Shown one piece after another: positions 21,306 to 31,750 of a stretch of DNA of 64,000 bases. Under the pieces are notes generated by a model. The model was not told where the DNA came from. It made no database searches and was given only the letters and a program-made list of their open reading frames with translations. Both the position numbers and the translations under genes were made by a program. Numbering within the stretch: position 1 is the first letter of the stretch; every line of letters begins with the position of its first letter. Source of the stretch: Ampelomyces quisqualis (Eukaryota; Ascomycota; Dothideomycetes; Pleosporales; Phaeosphaeriaceae); contig JAGTXZ010000021.1 in NCBI GenBank assembly GCA_018398575.1, positions 1 to 64,000 on the forward strand, read 5' to 3'.

Positions 21306-23149
21306 ATGGGCGGCCTCCTCCACCAGCTGGATGGCGCCCTCTCCGCCATGCTCGACGACTGGAACCTGTCCTCGACGCTGCTCGCCCTCGGCCTCCTGGC
21401 CTACCTGAGCTGGCTCCTCTACGACACGGCCGACGCCGACACGCACCCGCTGCTCCTCGCGCGCCAGGCCCAGGCGTCGTACGTGCGACAGCCCGGCGAG
21501 TCGGCCGTCTTCAGGGCCCCCGAGACCCCCCACGGCTGTGAGCACTGCGCCCGCATCCCCCCAAATGCCCTGCTGCCTGCTGACACACGCCAGACCCGCT
21601 GCGCACCGGCCTCGCTGTCAGGCCCGCGGGTGCGCCCATGTACTCGGCCGGCCAGGATGGCGACCTGCGAGACATCTGGCGCCGCGTCGTCGGCGACATC
21701 CCCCTCGACCGGGCTGCCGCTTCCGCAGGCACAGCCACCGTCATGACCGTCCACGGCAACGACGGCCTCTCGGAACACAACGTCGACGGCATCGCCAAGG
21801 AGATTGCCGTCGTGGGCCAGCACCTCAGGGACCACGGCGCCAAGAGGGTCGCCATCTACCTGCCCAACAGCATCGAGTTCCTCGCCGCCCTCTTCGCCGG
21901 CGCCTTCTACGCCTTCACCCCCGTGCTGATCCCCTACAACCAGCCGCACACGACGCTCGTCCAGCTCCTCGTCCAGACCAGGGCCGATGCCTTGATCGCC
22001 GAGGCCGGCTCCGTCCCCCTCTCCGACGTCATTCGCGGCGCTTCCGGCCTCCGCCAGATCATGTGGACCGTGGAGAAGACCAGTCGGCACATGGACTGGA
22101 GCGAGGTGCCAGAGGGTATTGGTGGGAAAATCGACGTTTCTGTATGGCATGAGCTGGTCCAGGACGCCCAGGGTGCCGCTGCTCTGCCTACGGGCAGCGA
22201 GAAGGCTCCTGGCATTGTCTTTCTCTGGCAGGAGGCTGTTGGCAAACCTGCGGAAATGGTCGAGTTCACTCAGCAGGTATGCGACACTGCGAAAATATCT
22301 TGAGCGCCCGCTGACATTGCAGAACCTCGCTGCCGCCGTTGGATCCCTCATCACGGCACTCCCTGCCGCACAGCGCTTCAACTCTTCAGACACGTTCCTA
22401 CCAGCCGACGCATTTACACACTCGTACAGTCTTTGTCTCACTCTGGCCGCCCTCTTCTCTCATTCCACCCTCATCATCAACTCAGTCGCTGCACCCGGCG
22501 TCGATCTCACCTTGGCCACTCGCTCCATCGCTCCAACCATCGCAGTCGTGTCTGCCGAAACCGCCGCGAAGCTCCACAGCACAACCAGCTCCCTCGCTTT
22601 GAACGGACCCAAGAAATTCGCCCACTACCTCGAAACCCGCATGCTGACCGCCGGACGTCTGCCCACCGACAACTTGCTGACGAGATGGATTGCGCCTCCG
22701 AGAGCGATACTCGGCACCACGCCTGGAAAGCTACGCCTCCTGTTCGTCTCTGAGCGTGCAGGCCTCAACACGCCTCCACTGAGCTCCGAGGACTTGTCCG
22801 ACTTGAGGATCTACACCAAGGCCCGCGTTTTGTATGCATTGACTGCAGCCAAGGTCGCAGGTGCAGTTGCTCAGACGAACGTCTACGACTACCGCCGAGG
22901 ACCTGCACCATCAAACAAGCATAGCCATTTCGGCGTGCCCCTTAGCAGCTTGGAGGTCAAGGTAAAGGACACGCCACAGCACAAGACTACGGACGAAAAG
23001 ATTGCTGGCGAGCTCATTGTCACGGGGTCTTCGGTCGCTGGAGGCGAGACCTCGTTGGGTTTGAATGGTGAGTTGGAAAGGCCTCGCTTGTGCTATGCTA
23101 ATCTAGAACAGCGACTTTCCGCGAGGATCATACTCTTGCCTATGCGTAG
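21306..23149 (+). CDS. membrane-anchored AMP-binding (acyl-CoA synthetase-like) protein, probably non-catalytic
   Basis: Four exons: 21306-21537, 21594-22276, 22323-23067 and 23112-23149 (introns 56, 46 and 44 bp); 565 residues. The N-terminal helix LLALGLLAYLSWLLY probably anchors it in a membrane. HGYPLRTGL, DGDLRDIWRR, RVAIYLPNSIEFLAALFAGAFY and a late AGELIVTG segment place it in the ANL adenylating superfamily. The nucleotide-binding loop, usually SGTTGxPKG, is here FLWQEAVGKPAEM. The later YR-TGD motif and the whole C-terminal lid domain with its catalytic lysine are absent, since the protein stops about 27 residues after GELIVTG. It therefore looks like a pseudo-enzyme or scaffold. Exon borders give a clean frame, so this is not simple decay. 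Confidence 0.75.
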
Positions 23150-23249
23150 CTTCTCAATGCCACTGTTGACTCGAGAACATTTCTCTTTGGATTTTTGATC
23201 CATGCCAATCTCCGCGTGCACGAAGCCTCGGTACTCCCTCAATCATGGT

Positions 23250-24560
23250 TCAAGTGCGGGCGACATCACCGCCTCCCTCAACCGTGTTGCTTGTCAGCCC
23301 AAACCTCTCATCCAACCCCCTGATCATCTTCTCTCTCTTCCTCTTCGTTGGCCAAGTGTCTTTCTTCATCCCCTCCCCCTCTCCATACCCCCACATGACA
23401 AAATCCACCAACCACCTCTGAATATGCAATTGTCTCCTGATCCCCTCCTCAATCACCATATCCACCGCACTCTCCATCCTCTCCCCATCAATTTCCCACC
23501 CTTGACGCATCTGTATACCCCACCACTCCTCCGGCACCCCATTATCCACCTCGTCATCCAGCCACGGAAACGCATCACTGTCCAGATCCTCGGGGAGGTA
23601 GGTGCGTATAACGAAATCCGTCGTAAGATCGTAGTCGAGGACGATAGTGCGCGTGAGGACATAGTACAGCGTCGACAGCGACTTTTGCGAGAGGAGGAGA
23701 TGGGACAAATGGCCCGGTGCAGACCCCAGCACCGGATCCGACAGTCTTAGATCCAATCTCACCAAGAAAAACGCAAACCAAAAGAAATCCTCATCGCGCC
23801 AGACATCCCCATGTCTCAGATACGCTTCCCGCTGCACCCCCTCCTTCATCTCCATGACAAGCCAAAACTTAGACACGGCCTCCTCCACCCCACGCCCCAC
23901 CACCCCCTCCCCAGCCCCTATCCCCACACTCGCCAAAATCCCACCAACCACCACCTCCCTCACCGCAACCATACTAACCCACTTCCACCCCCCGACATCC
24001 CTCGCCAACCACACCCGCCCATCCATGGGCCTAAGCATCGGATCCGAAATCATGAGCTCGGGATACATGGCCCACGAAAACACGCGCGACGTCACGGGAT
24101 ACCAGGCGCGCACGTAGTCGTGGATAAGCGAGACGCTGTACAGATTGAACAGGTAGTGGAATTCCTTGTCGATGGCGTAGAGGGAGAGCGCCGTGGGCAG
24201 CGGGAGCGCGAGAACCAGGGCGTGGAAGAGGGTTGGGTGGCGCAGGAGGGATTTGTAGATGTTGAACGGGCGGCGGGGTGGGCGTGGCGGAGGGTCAGGG
24301 TCAGGGTGAGGGTGAGGGTTGGCTTGGGTCGTTGTGCATGTGGGTGTGGCTGGGAAGTCGGGGCCCCAGATGGTTGCGGCGACGTTGCGGCGGCGGTGGC
24401 GGTGGCGGTGCAGGATTCGTGGGGTGGTGTTGGTTGCGCTGCTCGAGGCCGAGGCCGAGGGTCGTGGTGGTGAGGCGGTGGGGGAGAGCGTGTCTGCTGG
24501 GCGTTTTCGAGAGGGCGGTGGTGAGGCTTCTATCGGCCTTGGGCCTTCGGGAGGTTGCAT
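23250..24560 (-). CDS. conserved-type protein of unknown function
   Basis: Single exon, 436 residues from the ATG at 24560; the frame is open further upstream to 24719, but that part looks like leader. The N-terminal 100 residues are Pro/Ser/Arg-rich and disordered, with a polybasic run (RILHRHRHRRR). From about residue 120 a folded domain begins: NIYKSLLRHPTLFHALVLAL, YAIDKEFHYLFNLYSVSLI and DYVRAWYPVTSRVFSW, followed by a Trp-rich C-terminal half. The KSLLxHPxLFxAL plus YAIDKEFHY arrangement is F-box-like in layout, but I cannot assign a family. It is convergent with the ANL-like gene, only 100 bp apart. Confidence 0.65.
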   Translation of the reverse strand: MQPPEGPRPIEASPPPSRKRPADTLSPTASPPRPSASASSSATNTTPRILHRHRHRRRNVAATIWGPDFPATPTCTTTQANPHPHPDPDPPPRPPRRPFNIYKSLLRHPTLFHALVLALPLPTALSLYAIDKEFHYLFNLYSVSLIHDYVRAWYPVTSRVFSWAMYPELMISDPMLRPMDGRVWLARDVGGWKWVSMVAVREVVVGGILASVGIGAGEGVVGRGVEEAVSKFWLVMEMKEGVQREAYLRHGDVWRDEDFFWFAFFLVRLDLRLSDPVLGSAPGHLSHLLLSQKSLSTLYYVLTRTIVLDYDLTTDFVIRTYLPEDLDSDAFPWLDDEVDNGVPEEWWGIQMRQGWEIDGERMESAVDMVIEEGIRRQLHIQRWLVDFVMWGYGEGEGMKKDTWPTKRKREKMIRGLDERFGLTSNTVEGGGDVART

Positions 24561-25742
24561 TTTGTTGTTGGTGCTGGCGCGAAGGACTGCGGAGTAGTTG
24601 TTTGCCGTGTTTGGGACAGTGTAGCCTGCGACTTGCTGTTGCGATGTGTTGTAGGTGGAAGTGATGGAAAGGCGGACTACGCAGCGAGTATATTTTATCG
24701 TCGCGGTGTTGTCGTGCAAACGCTTCTATTCAGTGCCATAGCAACGGGATTCGCATATTGCGTCATTGCAGGTGAAGGCGAAGTGAAAGACACAGTGATG
24801 ACGAACAATATCAAGCACATGTTAGTCACTCCAGGCAGACATTTCGAGACTGTGCTATCACGTCGTAGTTCACAACCGCTGACAGGAAAAAATATCAACA
24901 AACTAAACATCTCAGCCAGAAGATACAGCCATGCAAGCAGTATCACTGCCTCAAATGTATCGTCGCTAGTACCATGACCACCGTCGTAACCATACTTGCG
25001 ATCCACCAACACATCGTCTCTGCAAATGGCCGTACCTCGAAAGTCCATGCCAGCACTATACCCCGCCCAACCCCATCCCTCCCATCCCAAACCCATCGTC
25101 CGATTCAGTGTAGCTTGTCCTTGAAAACGACACCGCGTAACGTACATGAAGCCGCGCAATCGAGCCTAACAGCGACAACTTACAAAACAAAACGAGCCAC
25201 TAGCCGCTCCGCAATCATCACCTTGATACTTTATATGCTTCTCCCCGCCGATAAGTAGGCGGGTTTTCTACTGGTACAAGGGTGCGCGTCTCGACATTAT
25301 TCGCGATTCTCGAGACGTGCGAAGAGACCCTTTTTAGACTTGGAAATTCTTGGTCCATGGTGTTATCCTGCTTTGTTCTAGGACTATGCTTTGTTCCTAA
25401 GCGGGGTGCTTGGGAGTTGATGGTAGCTGCGCGGGGTGGAAGAGGGAGGGTTTTCCGACCGCGGGTAAAGGGTTTTCGCTCGAGCTTTTGTTATGTGAAG
25501 TGCGGAGTGGAAACAGGTCAAAGCGATACTGAATAGCAAAGTATATGGAAATAGGCCATGATGTCAGGATTTGACACGTTGAGGTGTCTGCGCAGGCTGG
25601 AAGTGGTATCATGAATGGTGTGGCAGTGGAGTGAGGGATGGCATAAGCTGACGCTACATGGTGCAGTTGGATGGTGCTCTTCAGCCCCTGCTGGGGTAAT
25701 ATGATTTAGCCGCCAATGATAGCGAATTTGCGAGTCTCCCAC
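24561..25742. other. intergenic, 1.2 kb
   Basis: Between two minus-strand genes, it serves as upstream region for the unknown protein gene. Short ORFs (such as 24695-25159 minus) have no recognisable domain. Nothing else seen. Confidence 0.5.
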
Positions 25743-27593
25743 CTAGTCCAAATCATTGGGCACGTCCACATCTCCCATCTCTTCATCCTCATCTTCGTCG
25801 TCTTCGTCGTCCTCTGAGCCCGTCGAGTCATATACCTCAATGTACAGCTCTTCATTATACTCAGGAAACACAAGACCCAGATCGCCGTGATTCATGGCAA
25901 TATCGAAAATATTAACATGATGCGCACTGCCATGGTCTGCCGCGAGAACAACCCCGTCATATTCGTCCACGTCGTCTCCAAAATCCAAGTTGTAAAGACG
26001 TCCTCTGCGAATAAAAGATTCCTTGAGCTTAGTGAGCGTGTGTCGATTTTCAAGCTTGTGATGATGGATGTCGCTGTCGCTGAGGCGGTCGGACTCGGGC
26101 ATGTTGTCATCAACGGGGTTATACTGGAGTCCCACCATCGGAGTTGTTCCGAACTCGCGGGCTGCAGCTGTCACCATTGCTTCAGTGTATTTGTGCTTGA
26201 AGCCCACGTCGTTCGCATTGTAAAGGCATGCTGCGACAGGCTGAGTCTCCCCGTGCAGGTACGGTGGAATCAGTCGCTCCTTGTGCATCTCTACGAGCAC
26301 CCTGAGGTTGATGCCTGCTTTGTGCAGCTTGAAGGCGTACGCGTGGCGATTTCGCACGCGCTCAGCATCGCATATGTAATTCTCATCCGACGTCTCTTTC
26401 CGGGGAGCCGACGCCTGCATTAGCTCTAGCGTTGTGAGTGCTGGCAGCGCAAGATACGTTTCAATCTCAGGTGGGCGTTCAAAGAAGTCGACCGTCTCGT
26501 CCCAATGTCGAGCCAGTCGTAATGTCTCGAGATTTGGTGGCGCGACTTCGTGATTCATGATAATTGCCTGATGCAGAAAGGAGTTTGTTTCGCACTGTAA
26601 GTACTTGAGAGCGTGGTAGTTTCGCATTCCTTCCCCGGGAGGTTTCATTCGTCGCGCCTTGTGAGACTCGGGATCAAGTTTCCAGCTCGGGTCCCTGTGC
26701 GTCAGAGTCTCAAGTGAATGTGCAACCTGGTCGAGAGCCGCCATCGAAACCTTGATGTTCCTGTTCAGTCTCGGCTTGCAGGTCTTGGACGCACGTGTAT
26801 TCCACACGTTCTCGCCCAACGTCAAGTGCTTGAGCTTTGCTGGTACGCGCAATACGTCCTTCAAGGCCTCTGGGCTTATCTCGCATTCGTCGAAAACGAG
26901 TGTCGCCAGCGGTGTTTTACTCATATGCGCTTGAAGGCTTGGGATCTCCTCGACGAGCGATACGCAAGAGATGTGAAGGTGACGGAGCGCGGGGTGGCGG
27001 AATAGACAGTCAAAGTTTCCCAGATCCCAAAAGTCTGAACTAATGCCATGCGAGTGGATCGTGAGACTTTCCAGCGAAGCCAGTCCGACTAATCGATCTG
27101 CCTCGTATCCCATCCCGCGTAGCGCCTGTACGTGCTCACAAGCATGTTGCAGTTGGAGTTGGAATGTTTTCATGTCGTTTTGGACCCATTCGTCTGGCCC
27201 AGAATCGTCGTCCCAGTGGCAGTTGTCGTACGGGCTCTCGATATGCCACTCCCGTAGGTTGACCATTTGGGATATACACTCGTTGAAGGCGGATCGATCC
27301 TGGAGGGCAAGTTCGAGATCCTGTTCGCGATACTGGTATTGTAGACTGAGTTTATGCACTGCTTGAATGCGCTCATGGCGCTGTTCAAAGGCATAGATGA
27401 TGTCTTCCAGGTGGCGCACAGTGAGCAGCTGGATTGTCTTGTAGATGTGCTCTTCGGCGAGGTGTTGCATAGCGCGGCATGTTTGCGCAAGCCTGCATAG
27501 GCTGTATTTGTCGTCCGCGACGTATTCGACTATGAGGAGGACAAGCTCCGTAGGTAGGCGGCTATCCGCACTTCCTAAAAGGGCGGATGCCAT
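25743..27593 (-). CDS. F-box protein with leucine-rich-type repeats
   Basis: Single exon, 616 residues, ATG verified. An F-box fits residues 12-55: RLPTELVLLIVEYVADDKYS then LCRLAQTCRAMQHLAEEHIY. The middle has repeated LESLTIHSHG / LRHLHISC / LKHLTLGEN / LETLRLARHW / LTTLELMQ units, which are LRR-like substrate-binding repeats. The tail is very acidic (a run of Asp/Glu near residues 593-606). F-box proteins are substrate adaptors of SCF ubiquitin ligases through Skp1. The substrate is unknown. Confidence 0.8.
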   Translation of the reverse strand: MASALLGSADSRLPTELVLLIVEYVADDKYSLCRLAQTCRAMQHLAEEHIYKTIQLLTVRHLEDIIYAFEQRHERIQAVHKLSLQYQYREQDLELALQDRSAFNECISQMVNLREWHIESPYDNCHWDDDSGPDEWVQNDMKTFQLQLQHACEHVQALRGMGYEADRLVGLASLESLTIHSHGISSDFWDLGNFDCLFRHPALRHLHISCVSLVEEIPSLQAHMSKTPLATLVFDECEISPEALKDVLRVPAKLKHLTLGENVWNTRASKTCKPRLNRNIKVSMAALDQVAHSLETLTHRDPSWKLDPESHKARRMKPPGEGMRNYHALKYLQCETNSFLHQAIIMNHEVAPPNLETLRLARHWDETVDFFERPPEIETYLALPALTTLELMQASAPRKETSDENYICDAERVRNRHAYAFKLHKAGINLRVLVEMHKERLIPPYLHGETQPVAACLYNANDVGFKHKYTEAMVTAAAREFGTTPMVGLQYNPVDDNMPESDRLSDSDIHHHKLENRHTLTKLKESFIRRGRLYNLDFGDDVDEYDGVVLAADHGSAHHVNIFDIAMNHGDLGLVFPEYNEELYIEVYDSTGSEDDEDDEDEDEEMGDVDVPNDLD

Positions 27594-28196
27594 GGTGAGT
27601 AGCTTAGGCTGCGAGGCTGCCGGTTGGTTGATGGTTGGGAGGTTGGTTGATAGTTGGGTGCTTCAGGATTAGGTAATTAGCTGGCGCACTCTGATTCGCC
27701 GAAGATGTACTTGCGCGAAATCTACAGCAGGAGTGAATTGAGTACTGGCGATGATGAGAGTTGAATGTGTTTTAGTTTTGCAACATATGTAGACTGGACG
27801 CGTTGATTGTTAAAGCGCGAGGAGAGGTGCTAGGGCGAAGTACGAAGTAGCGTGGGCGGGCGCGGGGAAGTGCACTGGCCAATCGCGTGACACCTGGCAG
27901 CACGCATCTGGACCGCTGGCGCCTTCACTCGCAACATCAGCAATCAGATTCACCTACACCGATTTCTCTGAACTCGACGAAACCCAATGTTCAATAATGC
28001 TATTGCGTATCCATGCAACTGCCATCTGAAAGTAAACCTCTCATGCTGTGCCGTGTAATCAAGATGTTCATATCCTCTGAGCATGCTACACTCAAACTCG
28101 AGGAACAAAATATTGTATGGGACAAAGACCTAGTGCGCACAACCCAGATACTGCGACGGGCAATACGCATTCTCCCTATGCACCTGTTAGTACATT
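27594..28196. other. intergenic, 603 bp
   Basis: Upstream region of the F-box gene. No convincing ORF, repeat or RNA gene seen. Confidence 0.5.
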
Positions 28197-28427
28197 TTAT
28201 CGTCCTATATACTCCTTCAAGCCCGCGATAGAAATGATGTACCTAGTCAAATAACTCCCGTCTGCCTTCGCCCTCCTAGTCTCCAGCAGCGGCGGCACAA
28301 ACGGTAATGCGAGCGCTGAGACTATATAGGCGGTTGCAAGACTCGCTTTCAGTCGGTAGTGAGGATCGCGTGGGAGAGCTGTGGAATAGCGGCGGAATTG
28401 CGTAAAAGCTTGTGTTGAGATGGCCAT
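28197..28427 (-). CDS. small predicted membrane protein, 76 residues
   Basis: Single exon from an ATG at 28427. The N-terminus MAISTQAFTQFRRYSTALPR is Arg-bearing and acid-free, like a mitochondrial presequence. A hydrophobic segment follows (TAYIVSALALPFVPPLL), then a second weaker one near the end (YIISIAGLKEYI). The open frame runs further upstream without a better start. It could be a small inner-membrane subunit, but no family is recognised. A GT after CTCGGG-like codons near 28240 is also a possible splice site, so the C-terminus is not certain. Confidence 0.45.
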   Translation of the reverse strand: MAISTQAFTQFRRYSTALPRDPHYRLKASLATAYIVSALALPFVPPLLETRRAKADGSYLTRYIISIAGLKEYIGR

Positions 28428-29590
28428 CTTGGGTGTAATATGTGGTTTCGTTTGATGAGGAAAGAGGGTATCCTGTACGGGATGCGCGTGAGTTGATGGG
28501 CTTGAAAGTTGGTAAAAGTGGTGGTGTTGTTCTTGTATGTAGCCGTGTGGTCGCGATGTGAAAGTGGGTAGGTGCCGGTATGGTCGCGTGCTGTTCACTT
28601 TCCAACAATCGTCTTCTTTAACAAACCAAGTACCCAGGTTAGCAAACAACGATCAATCGAAGCCAAAAGCAAATTTCACGTCGCAGCAAAGATTTGCGGC
28701 GCGCGACTCCTTAACTATCCAGGGGTTACTTACTACAGCCGCGGCTCAATCTTAGCCTTCAGGATGCACGATGAAGCACATGTGCGATCGCGCGTTTCAA
28801 AGCTGGAGTGTCCCTTGCTCGGTCAGAGATTGAGAATTGCTGCTAGATATTCCGCTGCCTAATCCGCTCCCTGTTCCATAGACAAATATAGTTCAGTTTC
28901 CTTTGGCTGACTGACAACCCAATCTCAAGTCGAAAAAATGGCAAGTCGGAGAATTGATTCAAAGCGCGAGAGACCAAGAGAATGGATATGTTTTTCCAAA
29001 GCCAAGCGATGTGGGTTTCCCTTTGGTGGTGCGCATGCAATGTGGTGTCTTAACCGCTCTTATTAGCTCAGATCACACCACACTCGCACGACCTCCTTCG
29101 GCGTTGCGCTTTGCGCGTGAACGACTACCAGCACGCCCTGCAACTTACAAGCCAAAACTTGGCGCACTAGAGGCTAGGGGATCACGACATGCTGAGCTTG
29201 AGTCACGAATTGGACACTGGTAAAATGTTTCATGCCACGGGGAAGGTGAGTGTAAGCGGATTCGTGGATGAGGTGATGAATTAGTAACGAGCACAGCCTC
29301 AAGGCATAATGTCGACATTGCAAAGTTAGGTCTACTTTAACAATCCTTTTCATCTTACATTCTGTAATCCATCTCAGCCGAGCAAAGCTGCAAACGTTGT
29401 GAATACCATAAGCATTCCTATTTACGAACATAGCCATTCAGTCCCGCCTTTAACCGGCGCTAGACCTACCACCTTCCCTGCTCCATTCGATAGAATCTAT
29501 ACACGTTACAACACACCCAGTCATAACCTACTTCCCTCCTTCTGCCTAGGTTCGTTCGCGACCATGAAAGCTGTCCCATTTTTCCAATAA
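28428..29590. other. intergenic, 1.16 kb
   Basis: No supportable gene. Small ORFs (28954-29223 and 29399-29590 plus) lack domains. The region ends at the target site of the first MITE copy. Confidence 0.5.
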
Positions 29591-30162
29591 CACTGCAGTA
29601 CAAACGCGGTGTTAAATACCCCGCGTGGAATCGTGTAAAAAAACCCCGCAGAATTCCCCCTAGAAACACCGCAAAGTTGTCTATATTTACACAGTCTAGG
29701 TAAATTTACACAGTAATTATACACTATTTTTAGCTTTGTTATTTCTCCTCTGTTTAATCTATATCTACTTCTCTTCTATCTACTCTTCTTGCGTCTTACT
29801 TCTTACTTTACCTCTCTAGAATACGCTTACACAAAAGCAGGATAGTACACATGCAGGTCAAAATCTAGGGTTTAGTAGGTTTAAAACAGAGAGAGAGAAA
29901 AAAAATAGAAAATTAGTAGAGATAGAGAGGAGTTAAAAATAAGCAAGAAAAAGTCTTAGTAGTAAACACTAAAATCTTACATATAACGCAAAAAAAATTT
30001 ATACTAATAAAAGTAGTAGGTAGAAAAACACTACTCTAGTGTAAAAAACCTTGCAGCTGTGTAAATATCCCTTACGTGTAGTGTTAAAGAGTAAATTTAC
30101 ACAATACTGCAGTGTATATTAACACCGCGCTGGGTATTTAACACCACATTTGTACCCCAGTG
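29591..30162. mobile_element. MITE copy 1, 572 bp, with 3-bp TAA target duplication
   Basis: A non-autonomous element with imperfect terminal inverted repeats of about 38 bp. Both ends begin CACTG, followed by a shared tacaaa and ggtgttaaatacc core. The flanking TAA is present at 29588-29590 and 30163-30165. The interior is AT-rich and has no coding capacity. It shares most of its length with the copy at 46065-46722, which is 86 bp longer. TAA duplications fit PIF/Harbinger-type transposition (TWA target), but the other copy has GTA, so the superfamily is open. Confidence 0.88.
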
Positions 30163-31750
30163 TAACAAGGATGTCTTTGCAGCCGTGCTCCAACAGTCAA
30201 ATGCAGTACCATTCCGCATCCTCTGCACCGTCATCAGGTCCCCGTGCATCTGCCATCACGATTCAATCTCGTTCTACATCAGGAAAATTCGAAGACGTTA
30301 TCATTTGAATTGGTATCCCGTGTTCATGATACACATTGGGACCACGGACGAGTGCACGCGCTACAAAACTGCCTTCTTTTGCGTCGCGATAAGGGACAGT
30401 ACCTTGGGCCTAGTTTTTAATTGTCAGCTAGCGAAAATAGAGACATAACTGCATATGAATACGTTAATTTTGGGCGCTGAAACGCTTTCTCACAATGTTC
30501 TACTGTCCCAATTATATAAGGTACTGGGTAGCTGCCGTCCCACTTATTTTCGGAGATCAGGTTTGAGCTTCAAATGTACTTTCTTATTCGTTGTAGGTAA
30601 GCTCGTCAATAACCTCTCTATACAAAGTATTTTCAACTCTAATTTTACGTCTAGACATTGTCATCCGCCTAGATCACCAAGAATTTGTCGAAGGCCGTGC
30701 GATCTTTGGCTCCAATGCTGTAGAAGGCTCCACTATTACCACTGATGAAATTGGTCGGGGAACGTAAATTATTCCCTTCGCGTCTCCTTACAACTATCTT
30801 ATGCTACTACCATTAAGTTGCTTTTATATTTGTTTCTGTGGAGTCTGTAAACAGGACAATTATGACCACCCATCTCTAATGCCCGCATCTACCTTTAATG
30901 TATTATTAGGATTGATCTTAAGCACGGCGGCTACGAGCCTATGTAGTGCTTCTAGACTATAAGATTAACGAGGACAGTCTACCACCCGAAACCTTTGAAG
31001 TTCGATGTTATAGTGAACAGTACAGACCTACACAAAGAATATCTTTTGGTCAGCGTATCGTTACTCTCGAGGTCACTCTGCTCTCGAAGCTATAAGCGTT
31101 ACCTTTCTTCCAGCCTAGATTTCTGTTATAACATTTTGAAAGACGTTCACCATCCTATCTAGACTACAGGTATAGTGCACTTCATATCGTGCTGTAGCCT
31201 TGCGTGATACTCGGCGTTACTACACCCCTATCGTTCTCGAAAAATAAAGACAACGCACTAATTGTTGTCTAGCGACAAATAATCTGAGTAGTCTCACTTG
31301 TTTCTTCGGCTTATTTAAGAAACTTACGTACCATATAAGCTTCCGCTTAACAGCCTTTGAAGGCAGTGTCACAACATTGTGTTTTCAAGTCATAGCTTAT
31401 TGAAATAAGGTAATAGAAGATGATACAGTACGTCGCAAGGCAAATTTAGCTGGTGTCCGCTGTCCGCTACAATCGAAATGATCCCTTGAAGCACAAGTTA
31501 CTCAAGCGTTTGCTTGGAAGCACGCGCGGACCATTATCAATGGACACAACGTAGATCCACAATTCTCTTCATGTTGTTACGACACATTGCGTCACCAATA
31601 TCATGATGTTGCCTTGGCAACAGCCCATGGCAGATCACTTCAATTCACCGCGCCGTGGAGCTGCTTGCCATATTGTCCTCGATCAAATTCTTCCCAACTG
31701 ATCTTACTCCTCCCAAGCAGACAGACACAAGTGAACCCTTCTCACCCAAC
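30163..31750. other. intergenic, 1.6 kb
   Basis: No complete gene. A short plus frame near 30655-30770 reads RLDHQEFVEGRAIFGSNAV and ends at a TAA; it looks protein-like but is too short to assign and may be a gene remnant. The frame of the following F-box-like gene is open from 31655, but the likely start is 31751. Confidence 0.4.

Noticed and set aside
20759..21746. Long plus-strand ORFs through the minisatellite
   Set aside because: They are open only because the 31-bp repeat lacks stops; the translation is repeat-derived and runs into the first ANL exon out of frame.
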